From assembly GCA_041725935.1 (NCBI GenBank), contig JBGRQD010000001.1:62001-126000 (forward strand): a stretch of 64,000 nucleotides of DNA, read 5' to 3'. Positions 23,928 through 32,761 of this stretch are shown here, piece by piece. The position numbers and the translations under genes were made by a program. The notes beneath the pieces are model-generated. The model was not told the origin of the DNA, did no database searches, and saw only the letters and a list, made by a program, of their open reading frames with translations. Numbering within the stretch: the stretch's first letter is position 1; each line of letters opens with the position of its first letter. This stretch comes from Marivita sp041725935 (GTDB lineage: Bacteria > Pseudomonadota > Alphaproteobacteria > Rhodobacterales > Rhodobacteraceae).

Positions 23928-25003
23928 CCAGCCTTGAAATGCTTGGACAGCTTCAAACCCTGTCCCTGATAATTCGACGCGATCCCCGCGCCATAAAGCT
24001 GGCTCGGGGACTGATCCATTTGTTCATAGACCAACCGCCCCACGATCTGCCCGTGCTCCAGCACGAAAGGCGCTTCGTGGCAGCGCACTTCGAGAACTCC
24101 GCGTGATCCGGTGCCTCCGGCCGCGTCATGGCCGAAACCGGGGTCGAAGAACCCGGCATAGTGCACGCGAAATTCCCCAACCATCGCCAGGAACGGGGCC
24201 ATCTCGGCGGCGTAGTCGGGCGGGATATGCACTGCCTCGCGGCTGACGAGGATATAGAACGCATCCGGATCGAGGATGATCTGGCCATTGGTGCTGTGCA
24301 GCTCTTCCCAGAATTCCGACGGTGCGTAATGCCCAAGTTTGTCGAGGTCGATCACCCCGGTATGCGGCTTGGCGCGGTAGCCCACCAGATCACCGCTCGC
24401 GGGTTTCAGATCGACGGAAAAGCCCAACCCGTCGCTGATCACCGCCGGGCCGCCTGACACCAGTTTTTGGTCTTCGTGCAACGCGCGCAGCGTGTCATCG
24501 GACAACACCGACTGTCCGTTGCGGAACCGGATCTGGTTGAGCCGCATGCCGGGACGCACCAGCACCGAAAACGAACGCGGGCAAATCTCGGCATAAAGCG
24601 GGCCTGAATACCCCGGCGACACACGGTCGAATTCTGTGCCCTCATCGGTGATTGTGCGCGTCAGCAGGTCCAGTCGCCCGGTCGAGCTTTTGGCATTGGC
24701 CACAGCGCTGATACCGCCGGGCAGGGCCAGCCGCTCCATCAAAGGCACAAGATAGACGCAGCCCTTTTCCAGAACCGCACCCCCCTCGAGCGAGAAGCGG
24801 TGCATCTCGAAATCGTCCAGCCGGTCTTCGACCCGGCGCCCCTTGCCCGCAAGGAACGAGGCCCGCACGCGGTAGGCGACAGTCCCGAGCCGCAGGTCAA
24901 GACTGGCCGGTTGCACCTGTCCGTCGACGAAAGGGCGGTCGGCGGCAATGATGCCCCGGTCCATCAGGTCCGTGATCTGCTGATTGGCCAAAACACCGGT
25001 CAT
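23924..25003 (-). CDS. dcd: Long-form 2'-deoxycytidine 5'-triphosphate deaminase
   Basis: 359 residues, about twice the usual dCTP deaminase length, as is common in Rhodobacteraceae. The first half has the family motifs VQPASLDLRLG, ANAKSSTGRLDLLTRTITD and GYSGPLYAEICPRSF. The second half repeats the fold (GGTGSRGVLEVRCHEAPFVLEHGQIVGRL). It forms dUTP for dTTP synthesis. The ATG at 25003 is chosen by homology; the frame extends 30 codons further upstream without conservation. Confidence 0.88.
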   Translation of the reverse strand: MTGVLANQQITDLMDRGIIAADRPFVDGQVQPASLDLRLGTVAYRVRASFLAGKGRRVEDRLDDFEMHRFSLEGGAVLEKGCVYLVPLMERLALPGGISAVANAKSSTGRLDLLTRTITDEGTEFDRVSPGYSGPLYAEICPRSFSVLVRPGMRLNQIRFRNGQSVLSDDTLRALHEDQKLVSGGPAVISDGLGFSVDLKPASGDLVGYRAKPHTGVIDLDKLGHYAPSEFWEELHSTNGQIILDPDAFYILVSREAVHIPPDYAAEMAPFLAMVGEFRVHYAGFFDPGFGHDAAGGTGSRGVLEVRCHEAPFVLEHGQIVGRLVYEQMDQSPSQLYGAGIASNYQGQGLKLSKHFKAG

Positions 25004-25112
25004 CGTAACCCCCCGTTTGCAATTCGCCTTGCATAGCAAGAGGATGCACCCCGCGCGAGGGTGTTTTTCCGACGCCTTGCGGTGGTGGTGCACTTGATAG
25101 CTGTATGATGAT

Positions 25113-25189
25113 TGGTCGGGCTAGCAGGACTCGAACCTGCGACCTTCCGTCCCCCAGACGGACGCGCTACCAGGCTGCGCTATAGCCCG
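25113..25189 (-). tRNA. tRNA-Pro (anticodon GGG)
   Basis: A full cloverleaf reads on the minus strand: acceptor CGGGCTA / TAGCCCG, D-arm GCGCAGCCTGGTAGCGC, anticodon stem TCCGT / ACGGA around the loop CTGGGGG, and T-arm GCAGGTTCGAATCCTGC. The discriminator is A and CCA is encoded. 77 bases. Confidence 0.95.
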
Positions 25190-25260
25190 ACTGCGGCCTG
25201 TCATAACGGTTTTGGGTGTGGCCGCAAGTGCGAATTTCGGGCGGTGCGCCAAGAACGGGC

Positions 25261-26112
25261 TTAACGCCCAACCGCCTTGAGTTGTTCGAGAATCGGCGCG
25301 ATCTCTTGCGCCTGTTGCAACGTCAGCCGTTGAATGCGCGACAGGTGGGTCAGCGCGCTTGCCGAGGGCTCTGCCGGTTCAGATGGCGGAGCGCCAGTGA
25401 TGGATTCGCTTTCGGCGTCATCGGCCGTGCGATCCGCCATCGAGCGTTGCAGAAAACCGGGAAGGGCTGTTTCAGCCTCTGGTTCCGGATCAGCTGCAAC
25501 CGCAGGCTCCGGTTCCGGCTCTGCTTCAGGTTCCGGCTTTGCAGGCGCAATATCCTCTGCCACGTCTGCCGGTTCTTCAGGCGCGCTTGATGCAGTCTCG
25601 ACCTCCGTCTCTTCGACCACAGGCACGGGATCGGCTTCGAGCTCGGCCGCCTCTGGCGTGGATTCCAGATCCGGCGCTTCGATCATGTGCGGCTCGGGTG
25701 TCAAAAGGTCGGCAGCGATAGGCTCTTCGTCCGGATCCTCGGCAGGTTCCGGCTTGGCAAAGGGCACAACCGTGTCCACCGGCTCGGACGCGGGGACGTC
25801 CTCAAGCAGTGCCAGTTCGGCGTCTTCCTCTTCGCTCAGACTTAATTCGCAGAGTGAAGAAACGTGCTTAATCCCCTGTTCCCGAAGCACTTTCTGCGCG
25901 CCCTTGATGGTCATGCCATCATCGTGCAGAAGCTTCTTGATGCCGCCCAGCAACTGCATATCCGCAGGCCGGTAATAGCGGCGCCCGCCAGCGCGCTTGA
26001 CCGGTTTGACCTGCGTGAACTTGCTTTCCCAGAACCGCAGCACATGCGCCGGGGTATCGAGCCATTCGGCGACTTCGCTGATCGTGCGAAAGGCGTCGGC
26101 GGACTTGCTCAT
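25261..26112 (-). CDS. MerR-family regulator with a long acidic tail
   Basis: 283 residues. Residues 8-78 form a MerR-type winged helix (TISEVAEWLDTPAHVLRFWESKF, GGRRYYRPADMQLLGGIKKLL). A Glu/Pro/Ala-rich low-complexity region of about 130 residues follows, then a short conserved C-terminal helix (SRIQRLTLQQAQEIAPILEQL). There are no metal-binding cysteines of the MerR kind except one Cys near residue 87, so the inducer is not obvious. It directly follows ihfA in the lipid operon, a conserved alphaproteobacterial arrangement. Confidence 0.88.
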   Translation of the reverse strand: MSKSADAFRTISEVAEWLDTPAHVLRFWESKFTQVKPVKRAGGRRYYRPADMQLLGGIKKLLHDDGMTIKGAQKVLREQGIKHVSSLCELSLSEEEDAELALLEDVPASEPVDTVVPFAKPEPAEDPDEEPIAADLLTPEPHMIEAPDLESTPEAAELEADPVPVVEETEVETASSAPEEPADVAEDIAPAKPEPEAEPEPEPAVAADPEPEAETALPGFLQRSMADRTADDAESESITGAPPSEPAEPSASALTHLSRIQRLTLQQAQEIAPILEQLKAVGR

Positions 26113-26116
26113 GCGG

Positions 26117-26419
26117 TCAGCCCTTGTTGCCAGCAGCCACGCGGTCTTTCATCAGATGAGACGGGCGGAAGGTGAGAACGCGGCGGGGATTGATCGGAAC
26201 CTCTTCGCCGGTCTTGGGATTGCGGCCGACACGTGCGGCTTTGTCCCGGATGGAGAAGGTGCCGAACGACGAGATCTTGACCTGCTCGCCTTCGACCAGC
26301 GCATCGGACATCAGGTCGAGCACCGTCTCCACAAGATCAGCACTTTCGTTCCGCGACAGGCCCACCTCGCGAAACACCGCTTCGCTCAGGTCCATACGAG
26401 TCAATGTCTTTTGTACCAT
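26117..26419 (-). CDS. ihfA: Integration host factor subunit alpha
   Basis: 100 residues. This DNA-bending HU/IHF-family protein has the start region LTRMDLSEAVFREVGLSRNES, the core GEQVKISSFGTFSIRDK and the intercalating proline arm RNPKTGEEVPINPRRVLTFRPS. The ATG at 26419 with GGGAGGTG upstream is preferred over an in-frame ATG at 26479. It lies between fabH and the MerR gene on the same strand. Confidence 0.95.
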   Translation of the reverse strand: MVQKTLTRMDLSEAVFREVGLSRNESADLVETVLDLMSDALVEGEQVKISSFGTFSIRDKAARVGRNPKTGEEVPINPRRVLTFRPSHLMKDRVAAGNKG

Positions 26420-26513
26420 TCCACACACCTCCCGGATTGGCGTCAGAATGCGCCTTGCGATTTTCCGAGTCAATATCAACGGCTTGCAGGTGGGAATTTA
26501 GAAAGTCTTTTGA

Positions 26514-27485
26514 CTACCAGCGCAGCACGACGGCCCCCCAGGCCAGTCCGCCGCCGATGGCCTCGGTCACCACGAGATCACCGCGTTTGATCTGGCCCCG
26601 TTCAACCCCCACCGACAGCGCCAGCGGAATGGACGCAGCCGAGGTGTTGCCGTGATCCTGCACCGTGACGACGACGTGATCCATCGACAGGCCCAGCTTC
26701 TTCGCGGTGCCTTGAATGATGCGGATATTGGCCTGATGGGGCACGATCCAATCGACCTCGTCGCTGGTGATGCCAGCCTTGTCCATCGCGGTCGTGGCGG
26801 TTTTCGCCAGTTTTTCGACCGCGTGACGGAACACTTCCTTGCCCTGCATTCGCAGAAATCCGGTGGTCTGGGTGCTGATGCCGCCATCGACATACAGGAT
26901 ATCGCGGTGGTGGCCGTCGGAATTCAGGTCAACCGACAGGATGCCGCGATCCGATTTGTCGCCTGTGCCCTCGTGCGCTTCGAGGATCACCGCACCGGCG
27001 CCATCCCCGAAGAGAACGCAGGTTGACCGGTCGGTCCAGTCCATGATGCGGCTGAAGGTTTCGGCCCCGATCACCATGATCCGCTTGGCCTGTCCGGACA
27101 GGATTAGCGCATTCGCGGTGGTCATCGCATAAATGAACCCGGCGCAGACCGCCTGCACGTCAAAGGCAAAGCCCCGGTTCATGCCAAGCGCCGATTGCAC
27201 CATGGTGGCAGCCGAGGGAAAGGTCAGGTCGGCGGTCGATGTGGCCACCACGATGGCGTCCAGATCATTGGCGCTCAGCCCGGCATCGGCCAGCGCGTTC
27301 TTCGCCGCTTTGGTGGCCAGATCTGAAGTTGTTTCGCCTTCGGCTGCGAAATGCCGCCGTTCGATGCCCGACCGGGACCTGATCCATTCGTCGGACGTGT
27401 CCAGCGACGCTTCGAATTCGGAATTGGGCACGATGCGTTCGGGCAGGTAATGTCCCAGCCCGACGACAACCGAACGTGTGGTCAT
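26514..27485 (-). CDS. fabH: 3-oxoacyl-ACP synthase III
   Basis: 323 residues, the condensing enzyme that starts fatty-acid synthesis from acetyl-CoA and malonyl-ACP. The catalytic triad is visible: Cys114 (VCAGF), His in VPHQANIRI and Asn in DHGNTSAAS. Length is normal. The start overlaps the plsX stop by 4 bases. Confidence 0.97.
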   Translation of the reverse strand: MTTRSVVVGLGHYLPERIVPNSEFEASLDTSDEWIRSRSGIERRHFAAEGETTSDLATKAAKNALADAGLSANDLDAIVVATSTADLTFPSAATMVQSALGMNRGFAFDVQAVCAGFIYAMTTANALILSGQAKRIMVIGAETFSRIMDWTDRSTCVLFGDGAGAVILEAHEGTGDKSDRGILSVDLNSDGHHRDILYVDGGISTQTTGFLRMQGKEVFRHAVEKLAKTATTAMDKAGITSDEVDWIVPHQANIRIIQGTAKKLGLSMDHVVVTVQDHGNTSAASIPLALSVGVERGQIKRGDLVVTEAIGGGLAWGAVVLRW

Positions 27486-28591
27486 TTCGGGCTCTCCTCG
27501 TCTTTGGTCTGTATCTCGGCCATATTAGGGGCTGCATCGGTAAGCGCTGCCAGCCGGGCGGCCAGCCGTTCCGAAAACCCCGATTGCGCCAGTTGGAAGG
27601 CCAGCTTGATGGCCGCCGACACGCCGGTTTCGTCCGCCGCGCCGTGGGATTTCACGACAGTGCCGTTCAACCCGAGGAACACGCCGCCATTGACCCGGCG
27701 CGGGTCGATCTTTTTCTTCAAGCGGCGCAGCGATGTCAGCGCCAGCAGAGATGCCAGCCGTGACAGGGGCGAGTAGGCGAATGCCTCCTTGAGGCGATCC
27801 CCGATGAGCGACGCGGTGCCTTCGCCGGTCTTGAGCGCGATATTGCCGGTAAAGCCGTCGGTGACGATCACGTCACAGGCCTTGCCGGGAATGTCGCCAC
27901 CTTCGACAAAGCCGACAAAGTCGAATTGCGCGCGGTCCGTCATGCGGGAAATCAGCTCATGCGCTTCCTTGAGCTCGGCGCGGCCCTTGTGCTCCTCGGT
28001 GCCCACGTTGAGCAAACCGACACGCGGGCGGTCGAGGTTCAGTCCGTTGCGGGCATAGGACACACCCATCAAGGCGTATTGCACCAGGTCCTGCGCGTCG
28101 GCACGCACATCGGCACCCACATCCAGCATCACGTTGAAGCCCTGCGGATTGCGCGAGGGCCACAGAATCGCGATGGCCGGGCGGTTCACGCCCGGCAGCT
28201 TGCGCAAGCGGATCATCGACAGCGCCATCAGTGCGCCGGTATTGCCACAGGACACCGCAACCGTGGCTTCCTTGTCACGCACCGCTTCGATGGCCGCCCA
28301 CATGGACGTGCCCTGACCATGGCGCATGATCTGGCTTGGCTTGTCCTGCATCGACACGACACCCGCGGAATCACGGATCTCGCATCGCCCGGCCAAGGCC
28401 TTCTTGCGCTCGATCAGTTTCGCCAGCTTCTGTTCGGGGCCGTGGACAAGAAAACGGATATCCGGGTTCGCCACCGCAGAACGAGACATGCCGGAGACTA
28501 CCGCCTCCGGCCCCAGATCGCCGCCCATAGCGTCGATAGATAGCACGATTGGCGCTTCACCCACCTTTTTATGATCCTGCGAAGAGGTCAT
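27482..28591 (-). CDS. plsX: Phosphate acyltransferase PlsX
   Basis: 369 residues. It converts acyl-ACP to acyl-phosphate, the first step of membrane phospholipid synthesis. Motifs: VLSIDAMGGDLGPEAVV (residues 15-31), SCGNTGALMALSMIRLRKLPGVNRPAI, and VTDGFTGNIALKTGEG. The ATG at 28591 matches the family start. A TTG six codons further upstream is possible, since no clear ribosome site precedes either. rpmF lies 26 bases upstream. Confidence 0.96.
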   Translation of the reverse strand: MTSSQDHKKVGEAPIVLSIDAMGGDLGPEAVVSGMSRSAVANPDIRFLVHGPEQKLAKLIERKKALAGRCEIRDSAGVVSMQDKPSQIMRHGQGTSMWAAIEAVRDKEATVAVSCGNTGALMALSMIRLRKLPGVNRPAIAILWPSRNPQGFNVMLDVGADVRADAQDLVQYALMGVSYARNGLNLDRPRVGLLNVGTEEHKGRAELKEAHELISRMTDRAQFDFVGFVEGGDIPGKACDVIVTDGFTGNIALKTGEGTASLIGDRLKEAFAYSPLSRLASLLALTSLRRLKKKIDPRRVNGGVFLGLNGTVVKSHGAADETGVSAAIKLAFQLAQSGFSERLAARLAALTDAAPNMAEIQTKDEESPK

Positions 28592-28616
28592 TCGGAGGGT
28601 TTCGCCCAATCGTTAC

Positions 28617-28823
28617 TTATGCCGCGTCTTCGTCCAGGTCGATTTCGTCGGCCTGTGCAATCACTTCACGATCCGCATAGTGGCCACAGGTCGGGCACAC
28701 GTGGTGCGGGCGCTTGAGTTCGCCGCAGTTGGAGCATTCGTTCGGATTAGCAGCAACCAGAGCGTCATGTGCGCGACGATTGTTGCGACGCGACTTGGAT
28801 ACTTTGTTCTGTTGGACAGCCAT
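28617..28823 (-). CDS. rpmF: 50S ribosomal protein L32
   Basis: 68 residues with the MAVQQNKVSKSRRNNRRAHD start and the four-cysteine zinc motif CSNCGELKRPHHVCPTC. Length is typical of alphaproteobacterial L32. It sits upstream of plsX in the classical yceD-rpmF-plsX-fabH order. A 165-base spacer separates it from the YceD gene and may hold its promoter. Confidence 0.98.
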   Translation of the reverse strand: MAVQQNKVSKSRRNNRRAHDALVAANPNECSNCGELKRPHHVCPTCGHYADREVIAQADEIDLDEDAA

Positions 28824-28988
28824 GTCTCAACCTCAATTATATATAATCTGTGGCATGCTCGCCATGCCGCGTTTCGGGTGTGTCCGGCCTCTTAAGGGAA
28901 AACCGGGCCGGGTGACAACCCCACCTCGGATGAAGGCGCGAACATAGGGGCAATCGTGGAATCCGCAAGCGTTTTCTGGCAGTCTCGC

Positions 28989-29546
28989 TCAGGACTTGTC
29001 GTCCAGCTTGTCACGCAGCGCGGCAAGCCCGGCAAAGGGCTTTGTGTCCTCATCCTTGAGAGGTGTCACACCGTCTTCGGCATAGACCGCATCCCCCAAT
29101 TCGGCGTCATCGGCACGCGGATAGAGCGGCAGCGCAAGCAGCAGCGATTCGACCATCGCGTCATGCGCCGAGATGACGGAGCCCAGCGGTTCGGCGCTTG
29201 TGTCCTCGGGCATTTCCATTTCCGAACCGGGTTCGGCCTCGTCCAGCATCTCTTCCGGTACAAAGCGCCGCTCGACGGTTTCGTCGATCCGCGTCGTCAC
29301 CGGCTCGAGCGTGACGACACAGGGCTGCACCACGGTTGCACCCAACTCGCCGGTCAGCGTCCAGCTGCGGGCACCGGACGGCGCGATCTCGCCGGTAAAG
29401 CGCAGTTTCTTCACCGCCGGCACCCCCAATTGCGCGGCGATTGCAGCACGCGCCTCGGCATCGGGGTGCAGGTCGAAGCTGGTCGGCCGCCTGCTGGCAA
29501 GGTCGCTGACGCGAAATTCTCCGGGTTTTGGAAGCTGTTGTGGCAT
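28989..29546 (-). CDS. yceD: YceD / DUF177 family protein
   Basis: 185 residues. The YceD pattern is present: LTGELGATVVQPCVVTLEPVTTRIDETVERRF in the middle and DDAELGDAVY toward the end. The family is thought to influence 23S rRNA maturation or ribosome assembly and is nearly always found just upstream of rpmF, as here. The ATG at 29546 is chosen because the upstream extension is not conserved. It is divergent from the BamE-like gene. Confidence 0.9.
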   Translation of the reverse strand: MPQQLPKPGEFRVSDLASRRPTSFDLHPDAEARAAIAAQLGVPAVKKLRFTGEIAPSGARSWTLTGELGATVVQPCVVTLEPVTTRIDETVERRFVPEEMLDEAEPGSEMEMPEDTSAEPLGSVISAHDAMVESLLLALPLYPRADDAELGDAVYAEDGVTPLKDEDTKPFAGLAALRDKLDDKS

Positions 29547-29633
29547 ATCTTGTGTGCACCCTTTGCTTGAACGCAGGCCAAAGGCCGTGTAATCGGGATA
29601 AAAGGCAGCGAACGCCAACGCAAGAGAGGCGCC

Positions 29634-30089
29634 ATGCAGGGCATCAGATCGACAATGAGGATCGGGCTTGTGACGCTCCTGTGCATCGCGCTTGCGGGAT
29701 GTACCGCGCGCTATCGCACACATGGCTATGTGCCCTCCGAAGACGAATTGCAGCAGATCGTCCCGGGGGTCGACACCCGCGCCACGGTCGAGGACCTGGT
29801 CGGGGTGCCGTCAACCTCGGGCACGCTGAACGAATCCGGTTTTTACTACATCGAAAGCGATATCCGCCATTTCGCCTGGCAAGCGCCCGAAGTAGTGGAC
29901 CGCGAAGTTCTGGCGATCACCTTCGATTCCAACGGTGTGGTCGAGAATATCGAACGCTACGGTCTGCAAGATGGGCAGGTGGTGCCACTGACGCGCCGGA
30001 TCACGCGGTCGGGCGACGGCGACATCAGCTTCATCCGCAAGCTCTTCGGCAATATCGGCGGGTTCAACGCCTCCGACTTCTTCAACTGA
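29634..30089 (+). CDS. bamE: BamE/SmpA-like outer membrane assembly lipoprotein
   Basis: 151 residues. A signal peptide ends in the lipobox LAGC (Cys near residue 23). The SmpA/OmlA domain follows, with the typical VPGVDTRATVEDLVGVPST and FYYIESDIRHF...REVLAITFDSNGVVENIERYGL. It probably joins the BAM complex that inserts beta-barrel proteins. It is followed within 5 bases by a GNAT-type acyltransferase gene. Confidence 0.9.
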   Translation: MQGIRSTMRIGLVTLLCIALAGCTARYRTHGYVPSEDELQQIVPGVDTRATVEDLVGVPSTSGTLNESGFYYIESDIRHFAWQAPEVVDREVLAITFDSNGVVENIERYGLQDGQVVPLTRRITRSGDGDISFIRKLFGNIGGFNASDFFN

Positions 30090-30094
30090 TTGCG

Positions 30095-30889
30095 ATGGCG
30101 GCAGCAGCGCAAAGCGTTGCTGCCAGACCTGCGGCAGTCTCGTTGCGGGTGGGGCGGTACAGCGCGTGCATCGGCACCTCCTCTGAGATCCGTACCGATG
30201 CGCTTGCACTTCGGTCGCGTGCGTTCCGAAAAGGCGCCGACGACGAAGACACTTTCGACGACCAAAGCCTGCACGGCGTCGTCACCTGCGCTCTGGCCCA
30301 GCCTGTCGTGGCCTTCAGGGCGCGCATACTGACTAACCACACGGATTTGGCGGGCTGCTACACCGGGCAGGTCTATGACCTTGGCACGCTCATGTCCGCG
30401 CATGGCCCCTGGCTCGAACTCGGGCGCTTTTGCCAAGCAGACGGCCCACCTGATGTTATGGCCCTGCGCCTTGCCTGGGCGGCGCTGAGCGTGCTCGTGG
30501 ATCGCACTGGGACACAGATGATGATCGGGTGCAGCTCCTTGCCCGGTGCCGATCCGGAACGACACCGCGCCGCCCTGTCCCTTTTGCGGGCGAGCCACCT
30601 TGGACCCGCCACGCTGCGCCCTCGAAAACTGTCGCCACTCGCCATCGATCTGCCCGAGGACCAAATCACCGAAGCGTCCCTGCCGCACCTTCTGCGCAGC
30701 TATCTCGGCATGGGTGGCTGGGTCAGCGATCACGCCGTGCGCGATCCGAACCTCGACACGCTGCACCTCTTCACAGGGCTGGAGATCGCCGCCATTCCCG
30801 AGCCGCGCAAGACCCGGTTGCGCGCGCTGGCGCAGACCGCACAGCAGGGTGATGCCAACCCCCTTGACGTTGCGCCCGCCGCGCCGTAG
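30095..30889 (+). CDS. GNAT acyltransferase of the OlsB/Acetyltransf_5 type
   Basis: 264 residues from the ATG at 30095, 5 bases after the bamE stop. The motif LELGRFC (near 112) and the following MALRLAWAALSVLVDRTGTQMMIGCSSLPGADP parallel LELGRTC and the downstream stretch of the true OlsB at 34819. This marks it as a homologue, probably an acyl-ACP or acyl-CoA N-acyltransferase. The substrate is unknown. It is more diverged than OlsB and has no partner acyltransferase beside it. No strong ribosome site is seen, so coupling to bamE is likely. Confidence 0.78.
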   Translation: MAAAAQSVAARPAAVSLRVGRYSACIGTSSEIRTDALALRSRAFRKGADDEDTFDDQSLHGVVTCALAQPVVAFRARILTNHTDLAGCYTGQVYDLGTLMSAHGPWLELGRFCQADGPPDVMALRLAWAALSVLVDRTGTQMMIGCSSLPGADPERHRAALSLLRASHLGPATLRPRKLSPLAIDLPEDQITEASLPHLLRSYLGMGGWVSDHAVRDPNLDTLHLFTGLEIAAIPEPRKTRLRALAQTAQQGDANPLDVAPAAP

Positions 30890-30898
30890 CGCGACGCC

Positions 30899-32713
30899 AT
30901 GGCCATCATTCCGCTTCTCCAACTCAACGACATCTCGCTCACCTTCGGCGGCGAACCGGTGTTTCATGACCTCAGCCTCGTTGTCCAACCCGGCGACCGT
31001 GTGGCGCTTGTCGGGCGCAACGGGTCGGGCAAATCCACACTGATGAAAGTCATGTCCGGGCTGGTCGAACCCGACCGGGGCGACCGCGTCGTGCCGCCCG
31101 GTATCAGTGTCGGCTACATGGAACAGGACCCGGATCTCAGCGGTTTTGCCACGCTGGGCGATTACGCGATGCACGGTCTTGATCCGTCAGAGCTCTACAA
31201 GGTCGAACGGGCGGGCGAGGGCCTCAAGTTTGATCCCGCGCGTCCGGTCGACACGGCGTCGGGCGGTGAACGCCGCCGTGCGGCACTGGCGCGCCTGATG
31301 GCGCAGGATCCGGACCTGATGCTGCTGGACGAACCGACCAACCACCTCGACATCGAGGCGATCGGCTGGCTCGAGGACGAGCTCAAGCGCACCCGCAAGG
31401 CGTTTGTGCTGATCAGCCACGACCGCCGCTTCCTTACCGAACTGACCCGCGCAACGCTCTGGATCGACCGGGGGCAGGTGCGGCGTCAGGAAAAGGGTTT
31501 CGTCGATTTCGAGGCCTGGCGCGACAAGACCTGGGATGACGAGGACATGCAGCGCCACAAGATGGACCGCAAGATCAAGGCCGAGGCCCGCTGGGCCGTC
31601 GAGGGCATCAGCGCCCGGCGCAAGCGCAACATGGGCCGCGTCCGCGCGCTGCAAGACCTGCGCGGCGAACGCAGCGCCATGATCAAGCGGCAGGATACGG
31701 CGGCGATGGAACTGGCCTCGGGTCCGAAATCCGGTCGCAAGGTGATTGAGGCTAAGGGCCTGACCAAGACATTCGGCGACACGACGATCCTGCGCGACTT
31801 TTCCCTTATGGTGCAGCGCGGTGACCGGGTTGCCTTTGTCGGCCCGAACGGGGTCGGCAAGACCACGCTCATTCGTCTGCTGATGGGCGAGATCGCGCCC
31901 GACAGCGGAACCGTCACGCTGGGCACCAACCTGGTCCCGGCGGTGTTCGACCAGAGCCGCGCGCAGTTGAACGAAGACATGACGCTGTGGGAAAACCTGA
32001 CCGGCGATCCCGACATGCGGGTCTCGGGCAAGGCCGACCAGATCATGGTGCGCGGGATGCCGAAACACGTGGTGGGCTATCTCAAGGAATTCCTGTTCGA
32101 TGAACGGCAGGCCCGCGCGCCGGTCCGCTCATTGTCGGGTGGTGAAAAGGCGCGTCTGCTTCTGGCGCGGATCATGGCCCGCGAATCGAACCTGCTGGTG
32201 CTGGACGAACCGACCAACGATCTGGATGTCGAAACGCTGGACCTCTTGCAGGACCTGCTGAGCGACTATGACGGCACAGTGCTTTTGATCAGCCACGACC
32301 GAGACTTCCTCGACCGCGTCGCTTCGACCACCGTGGCGATGGAGGGGCAGGGCCGCGCGACGGTCTATGCCGGCGGCTGGAGCGATTATCGTGCCCAGAA
32401 AGGCGACGACGCAACAGAGGACGCCCCGTCGAAATCCGCGCCTAAACAAGATTCCAAACCGTCTGCCGCGCCCAAGTCGAAACCCGGTCTGAGCTTTACC
32501 GAACGGCACCGGCTCGAGGAATTGCCCGCCGAGATCGACCAACTGACCGCCGAGATCGCCAAGCTGGAACAGTTGATGGCCGATCCCAACCTGTTCACCC
32601 GTGAACCTGTAAAGTTCAAGAAAGCCTCCGAGTTGCTGGTCGCCCGGCAGGCAGCGCTGGCCGAGGCCGAGGACCTGTGGCTCGATCTGTCGGAAAAGGC
32701 AGAGGCCGGGTGA
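30899..32713 (+). CDS. ABC-F family ATPase (Uup-like)
   Basis: 604 residues with two ABC cassettes and no membrane segments. Walker A motifs are GRNGSGKST and GPNGVGKTT, the two signature motifs are SGGERRR and SGGEKAR, and the Walker B regions are LMLLDEPTNHLD and LLVLDEPTNDLD. A charged linker precedes a C-terminal coiled-coil (about 540-600), as in Uup. ABC-F proteins act on ribosomes or nucleic acids. It starts 9 bases after the GNAT gene. Confidence 0.93.
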   Translation: MAIIPLLQLNDISLTFGGEPVFHDLSLVVQPGDRVALVGRNGSGKSTLMKVMSGLVEPDRGDRVVPPGISVGYMEQDPDLSGFATLGDYAMHGLDPSELYKVERAGEGLKFDPARPVDTASGGERRRAALARLMAQDPDLMLLDEPTNHLDIEAIGWLEDELKRTRKAFVLISHDRRFLTELTRATLWIDRGQVRRQEKGFVDFEAWRDKTWDDEDMQRHKMDRKIKAEARWAVEGISARRKRNMGRVRALQDLRGERSAMIKRQDTAAMELASGPKSGRKVIEAKGLTKTFGDTTILRDFSLMVQRGDRVAFVGPNGVGKTTLIRLLMGEIAPDSGTVTLGTNLVPAVFDQSRAQLNEDMTLWENLTGDPDMRVSGKADQIMVRGMPKHVVGYLKEFLFDERQARAPVRSLSGGEKARLLLARIMARESNLLVLDEPTNDLDVETLDLLQDLLSDYDGTVLLISHDRDFLDRVASTTVAMEGQGRATVYAGGWSDYRAQKGDDATEDAPSKSAPKQDSKPSAAPKSKPGLSFTERHRLEELPAEIDQLTAEIAKLEQLMADPNLFTREPVKFKKASELLVARQAALAEAEDLWLDLSEKAEAG

Positions 32714-32761
32714 CATTCGCGCCCCGTGGCGTTTGGGGCGCGGTGACCTACCTCCGACAGC

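Noticed and set aside
29528..30094. N-terminal extension of the GNAT gene over bamE
   Set aside because: The frame stays open through bamE by chance. The extension is Arg/His-rich shadow sequence, and the conserved protein begins at 30095.
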